Shown here: piece after piece, positions 37,441 through 52,120 of the stretch | Numbering within the stretch: position 1 is the first letter of the stretch | Layout: every line of letters starts with the position of its first letter | Origin: Setophaga petechia | Taxonomy: Eukaryota > Chordata > Aves > Passeriformes > Parulidae | Assembly (NCBI GenBank): GCA_024362935.1 | Contig: JANCRA010000003.1 | Span: 6,314,001 to 6,378,000, forward strand | Direction of reading: 5' to 3' | Length of the DNA stretch: 64,000 nt | Notes under the pieces: generated by a model | Databases searched by the model: none | Seen by the model: the letters and a program-made list of their open reading frames with translations, nothing else | What the model was told of the DNA's origin: nothing | Program-made: the position numbers and the translations under genes

Positions 37441-40400
37441 GCTTTCAAACCATCAAGAGCTTATCTTACATTAAGCATTTGCAAAACTTTGCTAACCCAG
37501 AACTGCCTCTCCAGGGCTTGTCCATATACATAAACTTTTGTTGTAACTGATAGCCCACTCTCAAAGAACAATTAACAATCTATTAGTAATGAACTATAGC
37601 TTCAAACACTCTCCTCCAAGATATTGGACAAGAGGATTGAGGGTTGATTCAAACCTCTAGGTCCAAAACACAGGTATTTGGGGTTTGGTTGTAGATCCAA
37701 GTGGGAAAGGTAATTTAAAAAATTATACTTTTAATTTTGATATTATCTAGAGCAGCTTCAGGAACTGCTGAATTTTCAAAAAGTTTTCTCTCATTATAGA
37801 AAAGCTTACAAGACAGCTGGGAACAAGCAGCTTCCCATTTCTCCATCCCAGATATAAAGCTCATGTGTGCTCCAGCCTTACTGGAAGAGGCAGGAAGTAT
37901 TTAAAAAATTTTTGCAAGAGACAAAAATAAAAAACCAGAAACAAGAAGACATCAAAGTCCACCACTGCTGAGGCTAGAGAAGCAATGGCCCATGGAACAC
38001 ACTACATGCCTACATGACTAGAGGAAAAATCCACATGCACACAGAGTGCTTTCAAGTCAAGCTGTCCAGATGTTTCTGCACAGCTGCATGTTAGTAATGT
38101 TCTGTGGGCAGTGTGCAACAGACCAAACAAGCCTGTCTTGCTGTGCAGAACACCTGCAGGAAAATGAAAGCACAACCATAACTCAGAAAAGCTAAAATTA
38201 ACTTCTGTTGCTCATGCTTCATAACTAAAACTCAGACAATGTGCATGAAAGGGAAGGGTAACCCCGATGAAGACAGCTGCTAAAAAAAAGAGAAAAATAT
38301 ATCCTTGCATTGGTTTTCAATTTGCATTGTAATTATGATGGTGGGTTTTTTTCCATTTCTCTCAGCAACCCATTTTCACATTCTTTTTCCCTCCTCTTTT
38401 TGTTCTGCATGTTGCTGATTTATGCTCCTTCACAGAGGAACTTAATCATTTGGAAAACTTCAAATCACAAAAACTCTAAAAAATGAAGTACACAGGCTGG
38501 AATAATAATGAATAGCTCTGCTCAAAGAAGCTCTGACCATGCAATTTCTCTTGAAAGATGTTGCATAGAATGTTACTGATTTTAATGACATTTTTGATCA
38601 TAGAACTGGCAAGGTCCATGATGAAATTTTCTCTCATTTTCAGAGTAAGGCTTTTTCTGGAAAATAACACTTCAATCCAGCTTCAATTCACACAAGAAAA
38701 AGATACATTTTGCTCTGCTATAAAGTAAAATAAACTTTAAAACATCAGAATGTGTTCTCTGACCAAGACTTGTCTCTATCAGACCAAGAATCAGCTTTTT
38801 GAAATGCAGACACTTGGGTACTTGAGCGTGACAGGAATTCAGTGAAATGCAGAAGAAAATTCAGAAACCTTTATTACTTTGACAAATTGCTCAGATATCA
38901 CTAACATAAATGCCTACAGCTTGAGCTAAAAGCATCAGAGATTACATCTTCTATTATTTGAAGCAGTTAAAGTAACAGAGTTGAACCCTTGTCTGATATT
39001 CCAAGAACTTGAACAAATGTGCATTGCTGTATCTCTCATAAAGATCTATTGAGAAGATTTTCTGATCCTCATGTCTTCAGATCCTCAATTTTAGGTTTTT
39101 TCAACTAAAACCTCCCCAAATTGCTGTAATCTTCAGAGCTCAAATAGTGATAGAGACAGAGAAAACCCAAACACATGCAACAAGAGCATTATCTCAGTCA
39201 GGTTTTCCAGGCATTCTTTCTGTAGAAAGAAGTTCCATGGCTAAAGGTGCTGAAAGGAATTTACTGTGGGAGAAAAGGCTACAAACTTATTCCAGCATAT
39301 CAGAGGGAGCATAGGGGAAGGTCAGGGTTAGTGCTACACCTGTCCTGTGTGGATAGGATAAACAGAATCCTCACAGTTGTCAGTTACTATAAGGATTACA
39401 ATGAAATTCTCCTTTAACAAAACAGGATTTCCCTTGTAAAAGGCTTAGAAACAAACTCTCCTCAGCAGGGAATTTGTAAAGGGAGCTTCAAGTCTGGGAG
39501 ACCAACCCAAGCCATAGGTGAGGACTTTTGCTTAATCTAGACCATAAATGTGATCAGGAAAGAAAGCAACAGCTTCACTTGAACTCAGTCTTTGCACTTG
39601 AGGCAACACAAGTTATTAAAGGAATTTAAGGATACTCAAACAAGCTGGACATCCCAATGAGGACATATGGTACAAGAAATGCAACAACAACATAGCAGCA
39701 ACAGCAAGAATTTTAACCATTTAAATACCATGAAAAGTAACTGATGGCAGGTGTAACTGCATTGCCTTTAATAAATAAATAATCAATCTGGTTTAGATGA
39801 AACCTCAGAATCCTAAAGGCTTGAGACAAAGCCTATGTGAAAATTCTCATTATGATGACCTTTGGATCCAGTGTTTGGACTGACAGGTCTTCAAACCAGG
39901 GATCTTTTTTGCTGTGCTCCTCCTGCCATCACACCTCCTTTCTCATAGGGTCTGGTTGAAATCTGTCCCACCTGCAGCTCACCTTCCATTACTTCTCTTA
40001 TCACATACATCTCTCTTGGCTTCCTAATTTTCAGCCCATTGCTTCCTCAGTAAACTCCCATCTCCCTCATGTCTATTTTCACCTCATTTTTCCTCTTCTT
40101 ATGAATGTTTCTCCCTATTCTTAAGAATGTTCTCCTTACTTCTTTCCCAAGTCACAAGCATTTTAAGATTTCAGCCTTTCCAAAATCCACCCTTCAGTCC
40201 AGTTTATTACCCAGCTACCAACTCTTTTCATGATATTGTTTTTAATCTCAAAACATGAACTGTGCTGTCTAGTCTGCCTGAAGTAGAACTGGATGTGAAT
40301 GAGTTTTCCCATGCCATGAAAGATCCTGAGCTTTAATTGCCTTCTTTTTTGCTGTTCCACAATGAAATAAAACTGACATCTTTTGATATTTTTATTAAAA

Positions 40401-43400
40401 TCAGAGACAGAGATATCTATCTCAGACTAGACAGTAAGCCTTGCAAAGGTACTCATATGGGAAAATCTCAGTCTACTAATTAGCATGAGAATTTTTCAAA
40501 GGATCACCCAGATTAATGATTTTCATATTGTGCTCAGGGCTAAAATAGGAGCCCAGCACCACTTTACTTCCTTTCCCCCAAAAAGTAATATTGAGCTGGG
40601 GAAAAACCTTCCATAAATGCTTCATTCAGATGAATATGGCCTCAGACAGGTAGAGTTTCAACAGTAAACTTGTCTAAAAACCATTTATCTGCTTTAACCT
40701 GAATTGCCCCCTACAGTTCCTCTCCACCCCAAAGGGTCTCCCAGTAATTCTTAGCTAAAGCTTGCCTGGAGACAAAGATCAACCCTAATACTTCCCCCAT
40801 TTATCTGTCTTCACAAAGCATCTTTGACTGTGTCCAAGTTTATGCTTGCATTCTCCTTTCCAGTCATTCCCCATATTAGCTTCTGGAATTTCTTCACTCT
40901 GTGGGAACCATGGGACTGGCTTTGGTGGGCTCTGTGTGAGTGGCACAGCAGCTGGCCCTGGACAGATACCTTCTGATGAATCCTCCTTTTAGGCATTAAA
41001 AGTGTTGCCTTAAACTGTCCCAGTCTTCTGGGCATGAACAACAGAGCATGTCTGGCACCAGCCCTGGGTACAGTGTAGCATCTTAAGCTGACTTTACCTA
41101 CATATAAATATAAAAATCAAGATTACTCTGAAACAAACCAAGACAAGAAAATTTATCCCAGGAGATGGCTAGCACTGGATGTCACAGCAAACATATTAGA
41201 ACTGAGCAAATCTATAGTCAAATTTCTCCAGGTTTACTGTTCTGCTTCTTTTATCATTTAAGAGTTCCTATCAGATATTTGCCCATTAATTTATACAAAC
41301 ACTATTTTTCTGAAGCTCTCACATGTCATTTCTCACCTGGGTTCTACCTGCAATCAGCCCACGAGCCAATCTAACACTCATTACTGAGCTCTCCCATATA
41401 TCCTTCTGTCTTCCCTTATGAGGCTCCTCATGGCAAACGTGCACATCCTTTCATTCTTGTGACCATGACTGTGTGTGATGCTTGGCAGTAGCCTGCAGCT
41501 ACATCTGGTCTGCCCAGAGCTGCATCATGCTGTTTGCCAGTCTGTTGATATCTTGTTCTTAACAGAGACATTAGGGTGAGGACACCCTGGATCTGTGTTT
41601 GACAAACAGGAGAATTTTGTCCCATGACTAGACAGTACAGCAACAAAAAATTACCACTTGGGTAGCCAAGCTGTAGGGTTTGGGGAGTGGGAAACATCAT
41701 CTGTAAAATGATTTGCACACATCCTGGCATGAGTCTGCCTTTTAAACCAATTTGTCTCTGAGGTAAGAAACTCTGGGTCCTTCCTAGGAAAGGTCAGCCA
41801 CATTTATCTGCCAAAAGTCAGTCTCTGAGTGTCAACAAAATGGCAACTACCCACACAACAACAGGCAAATGTAGTCTGAAGGAGGAGGAGTTCCACAAGT
41901 AATACTGACTGCTGGAGTGAACATGACCTCAAGGCTGCCCTTCAGGCCATTTGAGAATGGCAGGTGATTTAACAACAAAAAATCTGATCACATTAACACA
42001 GGGGAGGGAGGGGATATCAAAATAAATGTACTAATCCAAAAGGGGCATTGCTGTTTCTACCAGATCTTTGCCTTTGACTAATACAAAAATAATGTCAAAC
42101 TTTGTTATTTTAGTATGTTTCATGGTTTGGGTGATTATTTAAGTGATGCATCCTAGAGAAATGGTTTTGGCATCAGTGCCTTAGCTTTTACATAGAAAAA
42201 TAATTTCAGCCAAAGCTGAAAGACATGAAAATCAAACCACATAAATCAGAAAATAAATTGAATATACCTTTATTTACTTGGCACAATTATTTGGAAGGTC
42301 TCTCAAACTTCTGACTTTGCCTAATCAAGCCTTATCCATAAGTTTTTATTAAATCTAATATACCCGTTGTTCTTTTCCCGTACCAAGCTTGCATTAAAAC
42401 AGACCTGAAAATTAAAGCTTGAATAAGACAGAGTTTGTGTAGGGTTTGGGAATGAGGAGGATCTAGGAGTCAGCCAGGGAAGGGCTGTAAGTAGATCAAA
42501 TATGTAAACAACATTTACTGTCAGAATAATCCTAAAGGATTCTGAACTCCCACAATTCCTGTCTCATCCATAGGCTCTGTTTCTTCTCCAAGATATTTTG
42601 TCATTTCCCCCTGGCATAATTATCCCTTTAACTAAACTAGTTTGTCAATATGCAGAGGACACAAATAAACTAGTCATGGGCAATAAAGCCTTGCAAATCT
42701 TCTGTTGTACTGCTCCAACTCCCCACCATCCCTCCAATTTTTAATTGAATGGTTGCCATTAAATGGTTCACTTTAATATTCAGCCAGTGAGGTTCCTTTA
42801 ACATGCAAACTACTGTACTCCCAGAATAAGCATTACTTGCATGACATTTCTAATTCTAATTATTTCAGATTATTTTCTAACAGTCATTAAAAATAGAGGG
42901 ATTTTCTATATTCAATTAAGAAATAGGCCAACAGCCTAAGAAAGAGCCTTAGCAAATACACCTAAGGTATTCTCAAATATTTAAAAACTGCTGCCAGAGG
43001 AAATGAGCACGATTTCCAAAGCTGCTTTCCGAAACTGCTGCTAGAGATAGCAGGATAAGCTGTTGTAATCCTGGGTCTGGAAGCAGGGATACCACATCTT
43101 TCAAACTGCTATAGGCAGCAACCAGGAGACCTTTCCCCCTCCTTCCCCACGCTTTAAACCTGTTTCCAGCCCACTGGAGTGGGAAATACGTGCAGTGATA
43201 CCACAGCCAGTTTCTGCCACCAAACAGATGGTGACTGCTGGAAGCCAGCAACACAGATCCTAGTCACTGAAACTTTATTGGGAGAGCTCACCAGTATGAA
43301 TAAATGTCTTTAGATGGACTAATTAAAATGACTCTTTTCATTAGTCCGGACCATCTGTTAAGCTGCAGACCTGGTGGAATTGCACACAGGTGGACATTCC

Positions 43401-46400
43401 TGGGTGGGAATGGGCAAAAGAACTTCTCATGGCTCATAAAGCTATTGTGCCCTAATAACAGGCTCCTGAGTTTTCACACAGAATGTTCCCTCAGTCTGTG
43501 TCCACAGAAGGGTTTTTACCCATCTCTCCAACTCACCTGGATGGACTCTGGCTGGTGTTGAGCACCAAGCTCAAAAGCCACTTAGTCTTTCTAGCTAAGT
43601 GTACCAAATACATCTTCCTGTTACAATAGTCTGTGCCATCCCATAATTACTCTGGTATTTGCATGTAGGAGCAAAATGGGTGGACAAAAATATTTTTTTT
43701 TTACACCCAAAAAATTACAAAACACTAGCTTGTAAAAGCTCAGGAAAAATCCACAAAAATCAATGTGGAATCCACAATATTGAGCTTTGGGGCAGAAAGG
43801 ATAGTGATACGTAACACTTCCAAGCTTTTCCTCAAATCAAATCCTTCACACAGCACAAGGTCATCCATATAAGACTCAGCAGTAAAGCCCTATACATTGC
43901 TGTTCAACTTTCCTACGAAATCCACATAGACCTTACACATACAGTGCAATGGGCCTGACTTGCAGTTTTACATTTATTCCTCCTTTTCCCACAACCTGGA
44001 ACACCTAGTATTCCTCAGTACTCACACAATCTCATATTCAAAGCTATTGGTAAGAGAGCTCCTGCTGACTCCATATCTTCTGACTGCTCAGGGTTTCTAA
44101 AAGCCAGGCCAGCTTACCCCGTGAAGCAAAAAGCTCACACGTAAACACCAAGCCATGGCTGTGCATCCCTGCTGGCAATTGCTCACATTTCCTGGCACAG
44201 CAGCCCCTGACAAGCTACACTATTCTCTCATATTTGCTTTCCTGTAATTCTAAGACAAACCAGAAATTGCACAAAATTAGATAGGTTTAAATTTCCAGTC
44301 TAAACATGTTAATAGACATACTGGTCACTGTAATTCATCTGCACTGCCCTATACACTACTAAGACTTCTGGGCATGAGAGCTGGATAGAGGAGGCATCAT
44401 TGCCAAAGTAAGATAAAATTCTGGAAGGAAACTATTTTAAGAAAACAGTTGTTTCGACCTTAATTTACACAAAAGATCACCAATAGTTTATTCCCCCCCC
44501 ACTACCCCCAATATGTCACTCATTGCCAATGTCACCTTTAGACAACCAAAGGGTTAAAGCGAGGCAGACATCCAGGAAGCTGCCAGGCCAACATGCAAAG
44601 TACTTTAAAAAGAGCAGAAAGGCCAATATGCTTCTATTTACAATATTTTGTGACCCTAACCTACTCATCATGTTTTATTATTTCCTCATTTTATAGCTCT
44701 GCTCTTTCACAAGAGCCAGGAGCCAACATTTCTTCTCCACTGGCCAAAGGAGCAGCCAAGTGCCTCCTTCACAGCCAATATCAGTTACTGAGCCAGAAGC
44801 AGCCAACACAAGGTTGTGAATGCACAAGGCAGCAGCTGATGCCCTTCTACTGGAAAATTAGACTTGGGTTTTAAGCACCTAAGGATTTTTTTTTCTTATC
44901 AATTTAATTCATTCTGCAAGCCTATTTGAAACTATTTGATAAAATTTGGATTTAAATTAGGGCAACCAGTGGAAACTATGCTCATTTATGCCAGCTGAGG
45001 AACTGACTATATTTTATCACTACATTCTCTTTCTTTTGTGTGAGAATAAACAGAAAATAATTCTCGCCCGAAGAAAGCAAAATAGCATTGTGTAGTTTCA
45101 AGGCCAAATAAAACAACGTGTGCAGAAATCAGAAGCTCTAATTTAAAAAGCCTTGGCAAAACAGGGAAGATTCTCCCCAGTGCGGGAATCTGCAGATCTC
45201 AGTAGAAGCCCAGCAAGTAGAATCACTTAAATGTAAAATTAATCAAGGGTTTTCACATGGTGCATTCACTTACAACCCTATGTAAACAGCAGTCACAGCT
45301 CTTGGGTTCCTTTGCTTGATGCCTCTACAAACAACCAAACCTTTGGCAGCCAAAATGTACAGGATGGTTATGGTTCATTCCCATTATCTGAGAATGCTGC
45401 ATTGTTTCACCCTTTACAAGATTTTCAGCCCCAGCAATGACTGACTCTTCTCCTTGTAGCATTGTTCCAGAAAACAGCTGTCATGGGAAGGGGGAAACAT
45501 CATGTTAAGCCTGTTAGAGTCCATCTCACCTAGAGACCCACATCTACAGACATCTTGCCCCAAAGTTTTATGGGCACACCTCTGAAAAGAATTACTGTCA
45601 ATTTAGGGCGTGAATCCCTGGAGGATCCATAGGTTTTGTTCTGAGAGGAGTTTTGGGAACTGGATCCTTAGGGGGGTTATTGGAAACTTAATTCTAGTTT
45701 ACCTAATAAAATGTTCCTTCATGCAGATTTATGTGTTTTTAACAGCTTTTGACTACAAAAAAGTGAGAGAAGCTCTTGGACAGCAGCAACCAGTGACATT
45801 TCAGGCAGGCATCTGCATTTGCCCATCCCAGCCTAAAAACAAAACCAAATAGCTCTTCAGTCAATCTGGTAAATATAAAAATGGGATGACTGGATGTCTA
45901 GAGTATCTACCTTTTCTACATATTCATAAAAATTAATTAGTTCTGCCTTGAACACCAGCAACAGCAGCTTTATCCCTAAACTCTGAGGAACACAAGTCTC
46001 TTGCATCTAAGAGTACAGGTTAAAACCTACACTACAAGTTACTGAGTTCACATGTTACCTGTTGTGCTTTTAACCGGTCTCCTTTTTCTTTACTTTTCAT
46101 TCTTGTTTAAGTCAAAAAGCAGACCTGTAAACAGTTCATTCACAACCAGCACTGAATATGTACAACCAGTAGTAGACCAGCTTTACCCTTAAAGTCTGAA
46201 CATACCACTTATGTGACATTTAAACTCTCCCCTGGCCCAAAACCAAGAAACATTTTGATTTTTCAGCTTGGAAATCCTTGAATACAAAGAACACAGAATC
46301 TTGACCATTTCATGGGGGGCAATAGCTGATCATTTACAAAGACTATAAATGAAGAGGAGGGGATCAAGGTGTATTGCAAAGGGGGTGCAAAAACCTGAGG

Positions 46401-49400
46401 AAAAGACCATTCTAGAATAGACCTTAAATAGGAATGGAAACTATTTGGAGCAACTAATCATGCATAAAGCACCAGATCATGTCACCCCACCCCACACAAA
46501 GTCTGGCAGTAGGGATGGGGGCCTGGGAGCAGGCATGATTCACATACATTTTAATAGCATCCCGAAACTACTGGCAACAACAGAAGCACAACAAAACAAG
46601 CAACACCACTCAGCTAAATATGCCATTACAATGCATGCACAGTTGTTTTATTACACACAGGCCAGTGGATTAGTACACATCACCTAATAATGTACAATTA
46701 GGTTCACTTCAGAAACAAAAACAGATGGGCAATGTGGATGTTCACAGAAACTGCACCAGCAATGAAAACCTACGTGCATGGGAAAACTGGACAAACTTTG
46801 CCCTATGACAGATGAAACACATGGATAAAAAGAGACTGGTATTTTCCCTCACCACATGTCAGGGGATAAAAGGTGTTGTAAAATCTTCCATTTCTTGATT
46901 ACACACTACCATGAATGCCAGCTTGTTGTAATTAAAAGGATGGAACATCAGCATTTAACAAGGTTTAGAAAAACTGCTTAGGAGAGAAGTTCCATTTACC
47001 CTTCTGTAATATGCCACTTACAGCTCCATACCAAACACAAAGCTCTTGTTTTTCAGCACTGCTGGTTGGGGGACCCAGAATTTCTATATAATTTCTGCAC
47101 AAATTAAAATAGTGGGAGATAGAATGCAATGTCTACATCAACTACCTGGCCATGGACTGACTGCACTCCAACAGCTTCCATGGTGCTGCAGTCACTGTCC
47201 CCAAGTGGTTCTGTCTAAAATGGTTCCTCTAGAGAAGACTAAAAGATAAATTCTCTAATCTTCCAGGAGGCTGTAATCAGCCACACACCTGGCCATAAAT
47301 ATTTGTTGTACATTGTGTAGCATCATTTATCATCACTTCCTACAGTAATCATCTTCATCATGTTCAGGCCTTCAGTCCCCTATTTAAGTTACCCTCTACA
47401 TCAGATCTGCTCAATTTTTTTCCCAAAAAACTTTATCCCAATCAATACTATCTTTTTCCTCCCCCAGATAATGGTTTCAGAGGTTTGACAGTGTTGGTAA
47501 CTGTAAAGAGCTCAATTTAATGTATAATTTTGTGCTTACTCTATTCAAAAGGAACTTTGATAAATAATAGAAGCAGACCCAGACCACATACTCATTTTAA
47601 ATATTTTTTAAAAGAAAATAAAATTTAAGACAATCTTCACAGATCAACTAAAGGCTGAATGCCAGGTCTTCCACAGCTGGCACAAGTTAATGTCATCCAC
47701 TTTCAAAAAACCCAGACCCTAATGAGCCACATTTCCAACACTCAGGGAGCAGTTAGAAATGCCATCATTGTTCACATGTGTTTGGAGACATTATTAGAGT
47801 AATTGAACCGCTTTTTTCAAATTTGTTACCAAAAAGCTTAACCAGGGATCTCAAATAGTAGCTTGAAATAAGGCTGACAAGCCTTTAAGATTAACACCAG
47901 GTATTAAGCTCCATGATGAAAGCTGAAAAACTGAAAACACCAGTGCTTCCTTGTAAGAGCAAGAGAGCTGACTCCACTGAGACATAACTCATGTTACCAG
48001 TTCTGCAGTCAAAAAGCCTGCAACATGATGATCTGAAGATGGGATTAGGAAGCAAATCTTCAACTATTAATTGCCTCTCTAGCCTTCATTTCAAGCAACT
48101 CACCCAGGTACTTATGGCAAGTACAAAACAGGGTAAGCAAACAGCCCAGGTGGCAGCCAGGAAGCAGAGCACAATTAACTGAGCAAAGTCCTGCTTCTTC
48201 TGCAACCTCAGCCTGCACACAGCTGAGATTTAGCCATGACAGTGTCATTGTTTCAGCAATGTCCAAGCCCTCAGCCCTCATGGCAATGGATTCTGCAAAT
48301 TAATGAGTAAGGTAAATCAATTATCTACCAAAGTCAGCCAAGCTTACATGTACATGAAGATGTCCATGCATATACACAGAAATCCAATAGCACAGCCTCC
48401 ATCACAAGCAAAAATTCCCAGCACTCAGTGCAAGGAAAGGAGAGTGGGCACAATGAGCTGCACATCAGGACAAGCCCCAGGATTCCTGCAGCACACCAGC
48501 CTGGAAGGGCACCCTGAGACCATGAAATCCTGGGTCAAATGCCTTGGTGCAGAGCACACACCACTTTCTAGTCCATAAACATTCCCTTCAGACCCTGAGA
48601 TTCACCTGCTTCCGTGCACAGCCCAGGGGGCAGCTGCAGTTACACTCACTGCCCCAGCCACCTGCTGAGTTTATTTCTCCAGCACATTTTTTAGACAGAA
48701 AAACAAGAACAAAGAAATCTAAAAGCATGCATACATTTGATTAATGTTAAAGACAAACATTAAAGCAAGATCAGACAGACAATTATGAACTGAAACTGCT
48801 ACATGGTTCTTTTTGCAACTCATAGCAGCAGCAGCACTCTTTCCTTCCTCTTCCAGAACTCCTCTCTACATCAGATGGACGATTATTTAAATTCATTTAT
48901 TTAATTTACTGTTCCTTCCTCTTGCAAAGGAGACAAAAATCAAGCAGACAGGATCAAAGACTTTAAAAGATCAGCAGCTGGAAGGACATGTCTGTTTTAT
49001 CCTCCCTTCTCTCCACCCATTCCAGACTAAATTGCAGAGGCTTACTGAGAACCAAAAGGAAGTGAGACTCTGGTTGCTTCTGACCCTTTAATTAGAGCAG
49101 CAGGATAGAAATAAATAAAGTCTGCCTTCTACCTTCATGACCTTTGATTTCTGACACTGCAAGACACTCTGAAGAAACATTTTCATAATAAAACTCTTCT
49201 TAGACAAGAAGAAAGAGTCTGATCTTCCCCCTCTGGTACAGTAGGTTTTTTAGAGATGAGACTGTGGCACATTTCTATTCAGCAAATATCTCTACATTAT
49301 ATTACACTCCTTAGTTAAGAAGGGTGCTTCAGAGTCTGAAAGAAACTGCATCTGAAAGTTACTGTGACAGATGTGCTAAATGTAGTGAGCAATTGGTTCT

Positions 49401-51060
49401 CACTTTCATAATGAAAAAATCAAAGTAGAACCTCAAATTAACTCAACACAAACTATCCCATAACATTAGAGGAAGTACAAGTTTTAAAAGTATTTCTGGT
49501 TTAGTTTCATGGTGAACCTTTCTACTTGAATTTGGATGTAAACCCGTGAAGCTTCTCTCTGTTATTGTTGTTAATTTTTACACCAATAACACCAATTTTA
49601 GATAAATTGGAAAAATCCCTAAATGTAAAAATTCTCAGCTGGATGAAATCACCAGCTATAATCCAAATTTTTTACAGTTTTGGTTAATTTGGTTGGCTTT
49701 TCAATAGATTTGATGTTTTTTAAAGCAAATCAGTTCACCTAATAAAAATTTACATGAAAAAATTTTTGCAGACTTTCCTTTAAACTGCAGCCAATTGTGC
49801 TGGCCTCTCTTTTCAGACAAAACCTCTACCAGAACAATAAAAATGGAAACATCCTCAAGCTGGTATAATCTACAGTAACTTCTCTGGCTGCTAGATTTTC
49901 ACTAGACAGATTCTGGCACTTCATTTGAGCAGCAAACTTTGCTCTCATGATTTGTTCAGAAACCTTATTTTGTAGAAGAGTATATAATACTTATTTTAAA
50001 AGAAACAGGTATGATCATCTGATGTAGTTCTGGTAGTCCCCCATGAAGCCTTGAGAGACATTTAGTCTGTTTCAAACACACCACATCTTCCCAAGGTGCC
50101 AGAAAACTTAACTTTGGTTGTTATTTAAATCACTCATTCTCAAATGTTCAATTGCTCGTTCTCAAATACTAAAATAAAGAGGGATAAAAATGGAGGTGAA
50201 TACTACTGGCTTTAGTTTTCCCTAGTTGAAACTGAGGTTTGTACTCCTGTTATAATTCTTTGGACACATGTTAATTATTTGCATTTAAAAGTCAGGGATG
50301 TGTGGATGTGGTTTTCAAATGAAACAGTAAAATAAAACAAGTCACAGATCCTTTATTTTGCTGAAAAGATGAAATTGACATTCAGGTATAATCAGACAAC
50401 ATAGATTTAATATCTTCACTCGATTTCCAATTTCACCAAACTGAGTTCCTGGCTGCTGCAAAGCAGCTGCATAATCTGAATATCTACAAATGTTCAAAGG
50501 ACTGATAGGTGCTGAAAAATGTTCTTCTCCATTAAAGAAATGCTTTTGCTATCTGAATGACCAGTTTCTCTGCAAGTCCCACCCAAAAATATCCTGTATG
50601 TACTTTGTAACTAACATCTGACTCACACTACATTTTCACCTTGGTAAAAATACAAGATCAAAAGAGCAATGCCAAGGGGTATAATTTTCTCCTCCTTTGT
50701 CACATCCCAAAATGTTAAGTACACGTTCTTTTCCAGCAATCCTCATACAAAAGGATAAAATGGAGAGCAGTGAACTTCAGTCTACTAAATGTCACCCCAA
50801 AATAGGTAATTACCACATGAATATTAAACTGATGCACTCCTCTCCTTACAAGGTTCCTTTTTACAAGCTGAAGTTATTACCAGAATTTAATTGATGTAAA
50901 AATGAAATGTCTTGGAACTGCAATTTCAAAGACCTCCAAAACTTTACCTACCAGCTTATTCTACACAGAGTTGATAAACCTGGGCCAAAATCAACCTTTA
51001 AAAATATTCACACTAAGCACATGGACACGGAGCATGTGCTTGAGCCAGAATTTCATGCAG
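37441..51060. other. long featureless unique sequence
   Basis: Over 13 kb with no supported gene, RNA gene or recognisable mobile element on either strand. Open frames are 100 codons or shorter. Small items are a C8 run at 44493-44500, a T-run near 43690 and an imperfect 22-base repetition of an attctcaaat-containing unit near 50132-50168. AT-rich conserved-looking texture appears near 42760-42910 and 43260-43370. Confidence 0.5.
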
Positions 51061-51140
51061 AACTTTGAATTCATGCCCACACATACAACCTCCATGGGTC
51101 ACTTCTCAGCAGTAACTGCTGGTCTGTCCCTCTGTGGAAA
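51061..51140 (+). repeat. inverted repeat, left arm
   Basis: The core 51081-51139 pairs with the reverse complement of 52040-52098. By hand I count about 54 of 60 positions identical, with one single-base indel. The longest perfect block, agtaactgctggtctgtccc plus the following nine bases (51111-51139), is 29 bases. Weaker similarity (about 21 of 30) extends outward from 51080 to 51061. I could not assign the arms to a known transposon terminal-repeat family. Confidence 0.88.
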
Positions 51141-51973
51141 GGTTTACTGCATCCATCTGTGTCCTTGCCCTTGAGCTTCCTGGTGAAGCACAGACACCTT
51201 AACATCAGTGTGTTACAGGCTAGAGGCAAATCAAATGTCAGCAACAGGCATCAGCTGAGCAGTTCAAATCAAAAGCTACAAGCAAATTTAGACTGTGCAT
51301 AAATTTAGCATTTGGTTCATTCACTCTGGGGAAAACAGCCATGCATTTCAGGTTTTCTGCAAGATTTATCTCTAAAAGTCAGAGTTATGTAGAGAATCTG
51401 ATTTAGTGTCTCTCCCAATAAGTACTTAACAGAGAATCTCTTTTCTGTGATAGCTCCTTCATCAGCACTTTCCTAAAATACAGGAAAGGGAGAGAAACCC
51501 CTGGGGAGCTGACAGGGATCACAAGAATGGTTTCATTCATGTTACACCAGGACAGCCACGAGAGAAGTCTTAAAATTAGGTATCAAAGGAGAAAAACTAG
51601 AAAGCACTCCAGTCCAGACAGGCTAAAGCGTGAATCCACGGTACCATTATTTTAGCTCAGGATGTCCTGGCCAGTTTTCTTCCTATATGAACTGACACTC
51701 ATTTTTCTGCTAATGTAGCACTTAAAGTAGAGTTCCTATAAAAATACACTGATTTTGAAATGCTGAACAAACCCTGGCATGTTTGAGACGATCTACATTC
51801 GCTTTCAAATATTCATCTACACCCTTCCAAATCAAAGCAACTAATGTGAACCATGAATGAAAAGTTACTTTTTTTCTTTTCTAGAGGAATTGAAGAGTCT
51901 GAGAAGTTACTTCAAAAGGAAGCAAACATTTCAAAAGCTAGACAAACACTCTGATTTTAAGGTAACATCATAT
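51141..51973. other. spacer between inverted arms, no gene
   Basis: About 830 bases of unique AT-rich sequence. No transposase-like frame is present; no open frame here is long enough to note. If the arms are ends of an element, it is non-autonomous. Confidence 0.55.
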
Positions 51974-52039
51974 TGTTGATCAGTCCAGGTAAACTCCACA
52001 TTAACATGTTGATCAGTCCAGGTAATCCCCACACTAACA
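51974..52039 (+). repeat. 33-bp tandem duplication, 2 copies
   Basis: Copies at 51974-52006 and 52007-52039, both starting tgttgatcagtccaggtaa, differ at three positions by hand count. The second copy ends exactly where the right inverted-repeat arm begins (52040). Confidence 0.93.
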
Positions 52040-52120
52040 TTCCACAGAGGGACAGACCAGCAGTTACTGGCTAAGAAGTGACCTGTGTAGGTTGTATGCA
52101 TAGGCATATTTCCAAATCTG
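52040..52120 (-). repeat. inverted repeat, right arm
   Basis: Reverse-complement partner of 51061-51140. The core is 52040-52098 and weaker similarity continues to about 52119. The inner edge is sharp and coincides with the tandem duplication. Confidence 0.88.

Noticed and set aside
50125..50170. Two nearby attctcaaat / gttctcaaat units
   Set aside because: A 22-base imperfect repetition in AT-rich DNA, within chance expectation.
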